The translations under genes were made by a program, and so were the position numbers. From NCBI RefSeq assembly GCF_023284045.1, contig NZ_JAKIKQ010000028.1, positions 1 through 35,663 on the forward strand: 35,663 nt of DNA, in the 5' to 3' direction. The DNA is from Shewanella kaireitica. GTDB lineage: Bacteria; Pseudomonadota; Gammaproteobacteria; Enterobacterales; Shewanellaceae. Position 1 is the stretch's first letter. Every line of letters begins with the position of its first letter. Below are positions 24,770 through 32,655 of the stretch, piece after piece. A model generated the notes under the pieces. That model saw only the letters and a program-made list of their open reading frames with translations, made no database searches and was not told the origin of the DNA.

Positions 24770-26314
24770 TCAACAAGATTTATCCGGTATTGAGTGATTC
24801 GCGAGCAATCTTCTGCTCGCGATATCAATAAAAATATTCAACAGTGCTGTTACGCAAATCAATATTAATGCGCCATTAAAGCGAATTTCAGAAAAATTGC
24901 TATCGATATAGAATCCTAATGTCGCCACGCCCAACATCCCTAGAATCGCAGTTTCACGCAAAATAACTTCAAATCGATAGAAAAGTAATGCCATCATATT
25001 AGGGTATATCCTAGGTAATACATCATAAGTATAACCATCAAACTTACCGTTAAAATGCTGACTATAAACAGTCGACGCACTTTGCCTCGCGACTAAATAA
25101 GCGATTAAAGCGCCATTATGAATAGCCAAAGCCAAAATAGCAGGTAGCATGGATGGTCCCAGTAACAGCATGAAAATATATGCAAATATGTACTCAGGTA
25201 CTGACCTTAAAATAAGTAAGTTAACGTTATTTGTAGCCGCTACAAATGAGCCTGTTAATGGTTTAAAACTAACGGCTGTGAAGATAATAGTTAACAAGTA
25301 ACTGCCACCTAGCGCAGCGATAGCAAGTAACAAGGTCGCCAACACACCAGGCACAGCTTGCTCAGTGATAATCCGATTAAACCACTCGCCAAACAAATCC
25401 CATTTATCACTAGATAACAGCTCAACACTATGGCTTTGGAACATCGGTGGTAAAATATCATCACTTAAAAAACGCCAAACAAGCGAACTATCTATGGTGG
25501 TTATTTCAGGTAATAGCAGGATGGCAGCAATAAAATATACAGGTAAGAGCTTAGCGCGGCACCAATAAGAAATCGTACCTATTATCACGATAAACAGAAT
25601 GAGCAGTGCTGCTCCTTGATGATAGTGCCCCTGCCTAAACGCAGACTCAAGATAAAAACCTAATGTCGGCATTCCAACAAAACCAAGTATCGCGCTGCTT
25701 CTTAGGGCGCACTCAAAGCGATAACGCACATACGCTTTTATTTCATTAAAAACATGAGCCAAACGGCCATATAGGTAGCGGCTGATTTTATCGGTATTAG
25801 CGGGTAAATTCTGCAATGTCGAGGCTGGCGCTTGCTGTAAAATATCACTAAAAACTCGAGCAAATGTTGCACCATAAGGTAAAGCGATTGCTAACACCCC
25901 AGTTAAAGGAGATAACCCAAACACTTGTAAAAATAGTAATGCCCAAAACAACTCATGGATAGAACGGATAAAAGCGCAAACTGCAGCAACAATCGGCTTG
26001 TTATAAATCAGCGCAATTGGGCCACCTATCAATAAACCCGCCGCGACGCCAAGTAAGGCGAAGCTGATTGTCTGCCATATTGCTTCGAATAGATATTCAG
26101 TTGCTAAAAAATCTGGCGAAAGAAACCCTAACCCAATACGTTTTAGCTCACTCCATGGCTCTAACGCAATGATCTCTGTATCTGCCCAATAAAAGCATGT
26201 GAGCGTAATAACCAGTAAAACTAACGAAACTCGCTGCCAATAGCCAAAAAAAGCCCATCGTGACTCATGTCTAATCACAAACGGCTGACTCGACGATTGC
26301 AGACTCACTGGCAA
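24770..26314 (-). CDS. Fused PhnE-type ABC permease (two permease domains in one chain)
   Basis: 514 residues against about 260 for an ordinary PhnE. The two halves each carry a binding-protein-dependent permease domain. The cytoplasmic loop motif appears twice, as RSSAILGFVGMPTLGFYLE (205-223) and RETAILGMLGVATLGFYID (453-471). Each half has five to six hydrophobic helices, so the single chain could form the whole channel. It belongs with the overlapping ATPase and the binding protein upstream. The start is uncertain: TTG at 26314 overlaps the ATPase gene by 44 bases. GTG at 26308 and GTG at 26278, the latter overlapping the ATPase stop, are alternatives. No terminator is evident downstream. 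Confidence 0.85.
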   Translation of the reverse strand: MPVSLQSSSQPFVIRHESRWAFFGYWQRVSLVLLVITLTCFYWADTEIIALEPWSELKRIGLGFLSPDFLATEYLFEAIWQTISFALLGVAAGLLIGGPIALIYNKPIVAAVCAFIRSIHELFWALLFLQVFGLSPLTGVLAIALPYGATFARVFSDILQQAPASTLQNLPANTDKISRYLYGRLAHVFNEIKAYVRYRFECALRSSAILGFVGMPTLGFYLESAFRQGHYHQGAALLILFIVIIGTISYWCRAKLLPVYFIAAILLLPEITTIDSSLVWRFLSDDILPPMFQSHSVELLSSDKWDLFGEWFNRIITEQAVPGVLATLLLAIAALGGSYLLTIIFTAVSFKPLTGSFVAATNNVNLLILRSVPEYIFAYIFMLLLGPSMLPAILALAIHNGALIAYLVARQSASTVYSQHFNGKFDGYTYDVLPRIYPNMMALLFYRFEVILRETAILGMLGVATLGFYIDSNFSEIRFNGALILICVTALLNIFIDIASRRLLANHSIPDKSC

Positions 26315-26981
26315 TAAACTCTTGATTCATCGAGCCTTGGTAAAAATCCTGCAACATTCCAATCGTCAAAGATGAAGCTTTAGTGTCAATGTGCTTTTTA
26401 CCGTTGCGTAACCCAATCACCCTGTCAAAATACTGCAACGCCATACTCATATCATGCAGCACCATAATTACCGACTCATGTTGCTGTAATACATTCTTAA
26501 TCAATCGCTTACTCATTAAAGGATCGAGAGCAGAAAAAGGCTCATCACCAATAAAAACCGGCATTTTTTGGTAAATGGCACGACCGACAGCGGTTCGCTG
26601 TCGCTGGCCACCAGAGAGCTTCGAAACAGGTTGTGATAATGGGCAATCTAACTCTAAGTCTTGAGCAATAATGGCGATTTCTTCAAGTGGCTTTTTAAAA
26701 GGGAATGGTAAATTCAACAAGTTATAAAGTGCAGAGTTCCTGCCCAGAGCGCCCATATAGATATTATGAAATATGCTCAAGCTTTCAACTAAGCCCTGTT
26801 GCTGGGAGCAGTATGCTGCGCTCCCATGCAACTGGGTATTAATATGACTAATAAGCGTTGATTTCCCTGAGCCCGAACTACCAATAACAGCCACTTTTTC
26901 TCCTGCTTTTATTGAAAGGTCGATAGAGTCGAGTGCTTTTTTGTCGCCGAAGCTAAGGGAAAAACCACTAATATTTAGCAT
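26271..26981 (-). CDS. PhnC-type ABC transporter ATPase
   Basis: A 236-residue ATPase: Walker A GSSGSGKST (34-42), Q-loop around CSQQQG (58-63), signature LSGGQRQR (122-129), Walker B VFIGDE (142-147), switch His in VLHD. A C-terminal tail of about 35 residues follows the core. The gene starts 3 bases after the binding-protein gene and overlaps the permease frame, so it is one tight operon. Its overall resemblance is to phosphonate-type importers (PhnC); the transported substrate is not determined by this subunit. Confidence 0.9.
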   Translation of the reverse strand: MLNISGFSLSFGDKKALDSIDLSIKAGEKVAVIGSSGSGKSTLISHINTQLHGSAAYCSQQQGLVESLSIFHNIYMGALGRNSALYNLLNLPFPFKKPLEEIAIIAQDLELDCPLSQPVSKLSGGQRQRTAVGRAIYQKMPVFIGDEPFSALDPLMSKRLIKNVLQQHESVIMVLHDMSMALQYFDRVIGLRNGKKHIDTKASSLTIGMLQDFYQGSMNQEFIASESAIVESAVCD

Positions 26982-26984
26982 CGA

Positions 26985-27842
26985 TTAATCAATTAGACCA
27001 ATGGTTTTAGCAACATTTTCAATTGGCTCATAATCTAAGTTATCTGCAGCCACAAAAGACTTACGAGGAAAACTGTTGAGCAGTTCAGGATCGTACATCT
27101 CCAATAATACTGCCGACAGTTTAGCTTTAAAGCCTTCACCAAAAGCGTCATCAACCCCCTCTCTCACGGTCCATTGGTAGTCAGGGTATGAAGGGCTTTC
27201 CCAAATGACATCAACCTTTTTTAAATCAACCTTTCCAGCTGCAACAGCGGATTCCCACACTTTATAATTTACAGCCCCAACTTGATAGACCCCAGCTTGG
27301 ACTTGAGCAATGGTGCGACTATGATCACCGGAAAATCCAATGCGCTTAAAAATGTCTTCCGGTCTTTTACCCAAGTTTCGTTCAATAAAGAACTGCGGCA
27401 TTAACCGGCCTGATGTTGAGTCTTTCGAGCCAAAGGTAAAGGTATAGCCGTTAAGGTTTGGAAAACTATCGTTAACTAGCATCTCGGTCGAGTGATGTGC
27501 GATAAAGTAGCTTTTAAAAAATTGGTCTTCGTAGCCTTGGGCTATTGCGTCAGAGCCAGGCACAAGTCGTCTTGCTTGAACGCCAGAGAGGCCACCAAAC
27601 CAAGCCAGCTGTACTTGATTGTTTCTAAATGCTGTTACAGCTGCAGAGTATGACTTTACAGGGATATATTTAACTTCAACCCCAAGCTTCTCTTCCAAAT
27701 ATACGGCAACTTTATCAAAACGAGTTCGCAATTGACTCTCATCCTCGTCAGGAATAGCGGTAAATGTAAAGGTAGCCGCTAATGCGCTTGGCGCAACAAC
27801 AAGCAAGAGAAACACACTAATAAGGGGTTTAATCGCGAACAT
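26985..27842 (-). CDS. PhnD-like periplasmic binding protein (putative selenate/phosphonate type)
   Basis: A 285-residue protein with a signal peptide (about 1-22, cleaving after SALA). The mature N-terminus FTFTAIPDEDESQLRTRF, followed by YIPVKSYSAAVTAFRNNQV and LAWFGGLSGVQARR, is the pattern of the subgroup annotated in databases as 'putative selenate ABC transporter' binding proteins within the PhnD superfamily. It is distinct from classical PhnD. That functional label is itself weakly supported, and no selenium or phosphonate metabolism gene adjoins this operon. It is the first gene of the operon; the divergent phoP gene lies 273 bases away. Confidence 0.8.
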   Translation of the reverse strand: MFAIKPLISVFLLLVVAPSALAATFTFTAIPDEDESQLRTRFDKVAVYLEEKLGVEVKYIPVKSYSAAVTAFRNNQVQLAWFGGLSGVQARRLVPGSDAIAQGYEDQFFKSYFIAHHSTEMLVNDSFPNLNGYTFTFGSKDSTSGRLMPQFFIERNLGKRPEDIFKRIGFSGDHSRTIAQVQAGVYQVGAVNYKVWESAVAAGKVDLKKVDVIWESPSYPDYQWTVREGVDDAFGEGFKAKLSAVLLEMYDPELLNSFPRKSFVAADNLDYEPIENVAKTIGLID

Positions 27843-28115
27843 AATCGACCTGATTTGACAAAAATTTAACGGATCTTAACCAAATTGCGCAAACAAACCC
27901 AGATTTATGTCGCTAAAGTGTTAGATAATTACGGATTAAGACATAACCGTGCTTCTATTTTCGACGTTCAAGTCCTTTCTCAAGCCTAATGACAACACAA
28001 TTCAGCAAAGGTTAAGTAATTGAAGTGTAAACTCCTACGTAAATTGAAACACTTAGTTGGCAGTTGGCATAATTCTGCGTAAACTAATCTTTATCGCATT
28101 CAAGGATATTTGACT

Positions 28116-28790
28116 ATGAGAATATTGGTTGTTGAAGATGATCCGATTCTATCTCACCACCTAAAAGTGCAATTGAGTGAACTGGGAAATCAAGTTCAAG
28201 TTGCATTAACAGCAAAAGAGGGATTTTATCAAGCAACAAACTATCCAATCGATGTTGCGATTGTTGATCTTGGTCTCCCGGATCAAGATGGCATTAGTTT
28301 GATTCAAAGCCTACGCGATAATGGCCTTAAAGCACCGGTACTGATTTTGACTGCACGAGTCAACTGGCAAGACAAAGTCGAGGGGCTCAATGCAGGTGCT
28401 GACGACTACCTTGTCAAACCATTCCAAAAAGAAGAACTCGTTGCTCGACTTGACGCTCTCGTTAGGCGCAGCGCTGGTTTTGTAAAGCCAAAAATAACCA
28501 GTGGTGCACTGGAAATAGATTTAGCTGCAAAGCAAGTATCAATGAATGAGGAGCCGATGGAAGTCACCGCATTTGAGTATCTCATTCTTGAGTACTTAAT
28601 GCGCCATTGCCACGAAGTTGTCGCAAAACAGCGTTTACTTGATGTGATCTACGGCGACAAAGAAGGCGACCCAAACACCATTGAAGTCATGGTAAGCAGG
28701 TTACGCAAAAAGCTAACCAAAGATGGTTTGGAAAACCCTATCGCAACCATTCGTGGTCAAGGCTATAAATTTAATCTGCCATGCAGCTAA
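28116..28790 (+). CDS. phoP: PhoP-type response regulator
   Basis: An OmpR/PhoP-family regulator of 224 residues. The receiver has VVEDDP, phospho-acceptor D51 in IVDLGLPDQDG, and K100 region VKPF. The winged helix at about 130-222 ends TIRGQGYKFNLP. Similarity to E. coli PhoP runs along the whole length (HHLKVQLSELGNQV; WQDKVEGLNAGADDYLVKPF). The frame also opens with TTG at 28110, but aagga lies nine bases before the ATG at 28116 and only three before the TTG. It overlaps phoQ by ten bases. In enterics PhoP responds to low Mg2+, cationic peptides and acid. Confidence 0.92.
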   Translation: MRILVVEDDPILSHHLKVQLSELGNQVQVALTAKEGFYQATNYPIDVAIVDLGLPDQDGISLIQSLRDNGLKAPVLILTARVNWQDKVEGLNAGADDYLVKPFQKEELVARLDALVRRSAGFVKPKITSGALEIDLAAKQVSMNEEPMEVTAFEYLILEYLMRHCHEVVAKQRLLDVIYGDKEGDPNTIEVMVSRLRKKLTKDGLENPIATIRGQGYKFNLPCS

Positions 28791-30133
28791 ACTTTAAACC
28801 TAAGAAACGTCTGCTAACACGGATGTTTCTCACCTCTTTATCAATCATCGCTCTAGTGGGCTTTGGTTTAGCGTGGATGGTCAATATCCTTCACGCACAA
28901 AATAGTTACAACGAAGAAACTTCTCAACTCATTGCAGAGATCCCCAAAGTTGCCGCTGAACTAAGAGAGCATGATCTACTTCCTGATAATAGCGATGAGT
29001 GGTTAGCAGAAAACAATACCTCTCAGCGATATATTATAGCCAGTTGTGATAGCACTTTTAACCAAGTATGGACATCTTCAATGGCTGTTGACCGCGGCCT
29101 ATTTGATACTTGTGAGCGGTTCAACGAGATCCGCAATAGTAACCCCCCCTATTATCTTTCACTCGCGGATACCCGTGGCTATTTTGTTTATTTACTTTCA
29201 TTAGATATCGCAGGCAGTGAATATAATTTACTGGTATTGAAAGACGCTGAAAAATTACAAGACGAGTACAACAAGTTTAGCCGTCGAACCTATATACGTC
29301 TCGGTTTTGTACTTGCACTAGCGCTAGTATTATTGATAAGTGCAGCCTATTGGGGAATGCGTCCTCTAGTGCAACTTAGAAATGAACTACAGTCGGTAAA
29401 TAGTGGAAAATCGAAGACCCTTTCTGAAGGCTACCCCGTTGAACTAGAAGGTGTTACACAAGCACTGAATCAGCTATTAGTACAATCGGGGGCACAACAA
29501 CAACGCTACCAAAACGCGATGAATGATTTGGCCCATAGTCTTAAAACTCGTTTGGCAGCCGTGCATGCCATCACTGATGATGCCACATTAAATAAAGAGG
29601 CGACCAGCGAGAAAATAATGGAACAAGTTAGCCAGATGGATCAATTGGTGAAATACCAATTGAAACGGGCAATGCTAGGTCGTAAGGGGTTGAAGCAGGA
29701 ACAAACCTTAATCGCTCCGCTTGTTGACCAGCTCTCGCAAATGCTGTTTAAAGTGTATCGCGATAAGCAGGTATTATTCGAAGCACGCATTGAGCAAGAG
29801 CACGTGTTCCCAGGTGATAAAGGCGACTTAATGGAGCTTTGTGGCAACTTGATGGAGAATGCATTTAAGTTATGCATCACCACGGTTAGAGTATCATCTT
29901 ATTACAACGATGCCGGCGAGTTTGAGTTATTAGTTGAAGATGATGGCCCTGGCGTTGATGAAAGTATCAGACAGAATATCATTCAGCGTGGTGTTCGAGC
30001 CGATACCCAAAAAGCAGGACAAGGTATTGGCCTTGCTGTCTGCAATGAGATCGTTATCAGTTATGGTGGACGCCTCAGTATTGAGACGTCAGAATTGGAA
30101 GGAGCTTGTTTTAGGATCTCTATCCCTATTTAA
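28781..30133 (+). CDS. phoQ: PhoQ-type sensor histidine kinase
   Basis: 450 residues. Membrane helices at about 14-36 and 172-192 bracket a 135-residue periplasmic sensor with two cysteines (89, 111) that could pair. The phospho-acceptor helix reads DLAHSLKTRLAA (H252). This is the PhoQ-type HSLKT box, but Arg stands where PhoQ and most kinases have Pro. The ATPase domain has MENAFK (N360), DDGPG (387-391) and GQGIGLAV (413-420), all intact. The gene overlaps phoP by ten bases. Its stop overlaps that of the converging oxygenase gene. Confidence 0.92.
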   Translation: MQLNFKPKKRLLTRMFLTSLSIIALVGFGLAWMVNILHAQNSYNEETSQLIAEIPKVAAELREHDLLPDNSDEWLAENNTSQRYIIASCDSTFNQVWTSSMAVDRGLFDTCERFNEIRNSNPPYYLSLADTRGYFVYLLSLDIAGSEYNLLVLKDAEKLQDEYNKFSRRTYIRLGFVLALALVLLISAAYWGMRPLVQLRNELQSVNSGKSKTLSEGYPVELEGVTQALNQLLVQSGAQQQRYQNAMNDLAHSLKTRLAAVHAITDDATLNKEATSEKIMEQVSQMDQLVKYQLKRAMLGRKGLKQEQTLIAPLVDQLSQMLFKVYRDKQVLFEARIEQEHVFPGDKGDLMELCGNLMENAFKLCITTVRVSSYYNDAGEFELLVEDDGPGVDESIRQNIIQRGVRADTQKAGQGIGLAVCNEIVISYGGRLSIETSELEGACFRISIPI

Positions 30134-30818
30134 CACCATAGAGCTGCTCAGCACGATTAAACATTATCCATGAAGTTGCGATATATTTATCGCAACTCTT
30201 GGGCTTATTGCCACGATGCGAGTGGGTAAAACCGGCTGGCGCGATCACCATTGTGCCCTTTTTAGGTTTTACTTCCCTATCTTGATAATAAAACTCCGTT
30301 TCTCCCCCCTCCTCCACATCATTTAAATAAAACATATATAACACGACTCGATGCAAGGCTTCATTATGGTTTAATTGTGGGAACTGCTCCGAATGCCAAT
30401 GGGGATAGCCTCCTTTGTCTTTATCATACTTTTGCACATTTATCGTTCCACTTCGATAAAGATACTTAACAATGGCCTCCGCTCTTGGCTCTCCATATGC
30501 CCTATAGTTATCTGGCGTAAGTGTTACAGTATTACCTTTATCATCAGCCACTCCAACCGATACCGCGCCCATCAGTGCCATTGAATACTTATTGAAATAT
30601 TTAGCAGCATGAGAAAGCGTATAACCTAGCAAGCTATTTTTAAGTGCTGATAGATCATCATGTGAATCCAGCATCAGATCGCGGCTTAGCTTTTTATCGA
30701 TATCTACGCCACCTCCAGTGCTTCCAGCTAAGACTCCAGGGTGGCTATCGAAGGCAGCAATAAGCTGATCACAAAGTTCATCGGGAAGCGCATTTGGGTA
30801 TATTTCAATAAAATCCAT
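30126..30818 (-). CDS. 2-oxoglutarate/Fe(II)-dependent oxygenase (prolyl-4-hydroxylase-like)
   Basis: A 230-residue cytoplasmic protein with the double-stranded beta-helix signature of the prolyl-4-hydroxylase/PKHD group: GYPHWHSEQFP (137-147), VLYMFYLNDVEEGGETEF (159-176), KPKKGTMVIAPAGFTHSHRG (184-203). The iron triad would be H142, E144 and H199 or H201, and K211 is placed to bind 2-oxoglutarate. Glu in the triad instead of the usual Asp is notable. The target residue or substrate is unknown. The last eight bases overlap the 3' end of phoQ on the opposite strand. The neighbouring HD-GYP-like gene is divergent. Confidence 0.85.
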   Translation of the reverse strand: MDFIEIYPNALPDELCDQLIAAFDSHPGVLAGSTGGGVDIDKKLSRDLMLDSHDDLSALKNSLLGYTLSHAAKYFNKYSMALMGAVSVGVADDKGNTVTLTPDNYRAYGEPRAEAIVKYLYRSGTINVQKYDKDKGGYPHWHSEQFPQLNHNEALHRVVLYMFYLNDVEEGGETEFYYQDREVKPKKGTMVIAPAGFTHSHRGNKPKSCDKYIATSWIMFNRAEQLYGVK

Positions 30819-30939
30819 TTGATACTCTTAAAACTGTTATGGTTTGAGTTCCCATATTTGTAAACATATGAGTTAAGCAATTGTAAATTATATAGGTTGC
30901 GTTAAAATAGCAAATTAAGGAAGACTCACACAAACACAT

Positions 30940-32199
30940 ATGCCAAATAGTTGTAAAGTTGCAGTTGAGCAGCTACAGATCGGTAACTTCATCAGACTAC
31001 CTATCTCATGGAAAGATCATCCATTCTTATTCAGTAGCTTTAAAATTCGGCAACAAGCTCAAATTGAACTCATTAAGAACCTTGGGATTGAACATGTATT
31101 CGTTATCGTTGAGCGCAGCGATACGCCAATCTTAAGCGTTAAAGATGCTCTGGACCCAAAACAAAAAGCTGTTAAAAGTGATTTGGATAAGCTTTCAGAT
31201 GAGCTTAACAAGCAAAAAGCTGAAAGTATTGAAGCTCACAAGAGCTTGAGGCGTCATTTACAGAAAACTGAACAACAGTTTGAACGTTCAGTGGCGATGA
31301 TCCGCAGTTTAATGGGTAAACTACGCAATCGCCCGCTGAATGCGGTCAACGATGCAAAAGAGCTTGTCCATAATATTTGCGAACAATTATTAACATCGGA
31401 TAAATTAGTCTTACACCTAATGTGCGATTCAAAAAAAGATGACGGGATTTACTTTCACTCTTTGAATGTATCCGTCTTATCGATGTTAATCGCAAAAGAA
31501 CTAGGTTGGACTCGCAATGAAATAGAGCTCGTTGGACTAGGAGCCTTATTTCATGACACCGGTAAATTAAAAGTGCCAACTCAACTGATGAGAAAAACAT
31601 CGCCATTAACTCAGGCTGAGCAAAACTTTATCAATCAACACCCCGCTATGGGCGTCGAATTACTTAAGCTTGCTGATAACTTTCCACCACAAGCATTACC
31701 AATAATATTAAACCATCATGAGTTTCTAGATGGCTCAGGTACTCCCAAAGGGCTAAAAGAACCTGAAATCGATAAACTAAGTCAACTTGTCACTGCTGTA
31801 AACACTTATGATAACCTCTGCCATTCAGATAGAAGTAGAAAGGCACGCACGCCCTTTTCAGCTCTCGGATATTTGTACAAACATTATCAGGCACAACTAA
31901 ATCCAGACATTGTCAGTAGAATGGTTAAAATGCTTGGGATTTACCCACCAGGCAGTATTGTTGAACTTTCTTCAGGCCAGTACGGCATGGTGATGTCTGT
32001 GAATGTGAGCCAAATACTACTGCCAAGGATCTTAGTTTACGATGCGTTAGTACCAAAAGAACAAGCACCTATAGTGGAGCTGGCACAAGAAGGCATAACA
32101 ATTGTTAGATGTTTACCGCCTGCTGCTCTTCCTGAAAAAGTATTCAAATACCTAAATCCTAGAGAGAGAGTCAGCTATTTTTTTGGTAGCGACAACTAG
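30940..32199 (+). CDS. HD-GYP-like protein with DUF3391 N-terminus (altered GYP motif)
   Basis: 419 residues. The N-terminal DUF3391 region (about 1-125) includes VAVEQLQIGNFIRLP and ends in a coiled segment. The HD domain has H173, FHDTGK (H205, D206), INQHPAMG (H234), HHEF (259-262) and a late D291. The second signature reads DGSGTP (264-269) instead of DGxGYP, so the Tyr of GYP is Thr. HD-GYP enzymes hydrolyse c-di-GMP; with the metal ligands retained but GYP altered, activity is uncertain. The nearest purine-rich site (aaggaag) is about 17 bases before the ATG, farther than normal. It may oppose the diguanylate cyclase elsewhere in the window, but no linkage is shown. Confidence 0.9.
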   Translation: MPNSCKVAVEQLQIGNFIRLPISWKDHPFLFSSFKIRQQAQIELIKNLGIEHVFVIVERSDTPILSVKDALDPKQKAVKSDLDKLSDELNKQKAESIEAHKSLRRHLQKTEQQFERSVAMIRSLMGKLRNRPLNAVNDAKELVHNICEQLLTSDKLVLHLMCDSKKDDGIYFHSLNVSVLSMLIAKELGWTRNEIELVGLGALFHDTGKLKVPTQLMRKTSPLTQAEQNFINQHPAMGVELLKLADNFPPQALPIILNHHEFLDGSGTPKGLKEPEIDKLSQLVTAVNTYDNLCHSDRSRKARTPFSALGYLYKHYQAQLNPDIVSRMVKMLGIYPPGSIVELSSGQYGMVMSVNVSQILLPRILVYDALVPKEQAPIVELAQEGITIVRCLPPAALPEKVFKYLNPRERVSYFFGSDN

Positions 32200-32300
32200 G
32201 GAAACACAACTCTACAAGGGTTCTGCCTGTTTATTTCTTGCTCTATTACGCAGCAGTTACTAGATTTAATCTAATAGCAAATGCAGTGGAGTGAGTTTTT

Positions 32301-32639
32301 ATGACTGAATTACCCAGTTTTGACAGGTTGCTTTGGCTTGCGGAAAACGATCCCAAGAAGTTAGATACTTTGCAAAAAAAGTTAAACCAAGAAGTGATAG
32401 AAGAAAGTACAGCAAGCAGTAAACCCAAATTAATATCTTTACTGGATCACCTAGAAAAAAAATTGTCTCTTTGCAAGACACCTTATCAACGCTACCACGT
32501 AGTTAGTAATATGATGTATCAAAAACTATCGAGTCTTAATGAAGTGCTTAATCGTCCAGATGAGTTTTATCAACACAAAGCTAAGGTACTTTCATTTAAT
32601 AATACTGAGCAAAATGCTGAAACTAAAACAGCCCGCTAG
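32301..32639 (+). CDS. DUF3135-family protein
   Basis: A 112-residue soluble protein starting LPSFDRLLWLAENDPKKLD, the characteristic opening of the DUF3135 family, followed by a predominantly helical body and a polar tail (FNNTEQNAETKTAR). The function is unknown. It lies 101 bases after the HD-GYP-like gene in the same direction, possibly in one transcript. Its stop sits within the loop side of the terminator hairpin that follows. The ribosome site is weak (gagtgag). Confidence 0.8.
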   Translation: MTELPSFDRLLWLAENDPKKLDTLQKKLNQEVIEESTASSKPKLISLLDHLEKKLSLCKTPYQRYHVVSNMMYQKLSSLNEVLNRPDEFYQHKAKVLSFNNTEQNAETKTAR

Positions 32640-32653
32640 ATGCGAGCTGTTTT
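32625..32653 (+). terminator. Bidirectional terminator between DUF3135 and corA
   Basis: The stem aaaacagc/gctgtttt (32625-32632 with 32646-32653) continues inward with cgc/gcg. It contains the DUF3135 stop codon and lies two bases from the corA stop, so it serves both converging genes. T-runs are short (four) on each strand. Confidence 0.7.
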
Positions 32654-32655
32654 AA

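Noticed and set aside
28020..28050. PhoP-box-like direct repeat (taaac / taaat) upstream of phoP
   Set aside because: The two half-sites are offset by 12 bases rather than the 11 expected of a PhoP box, and the second is imperfect.
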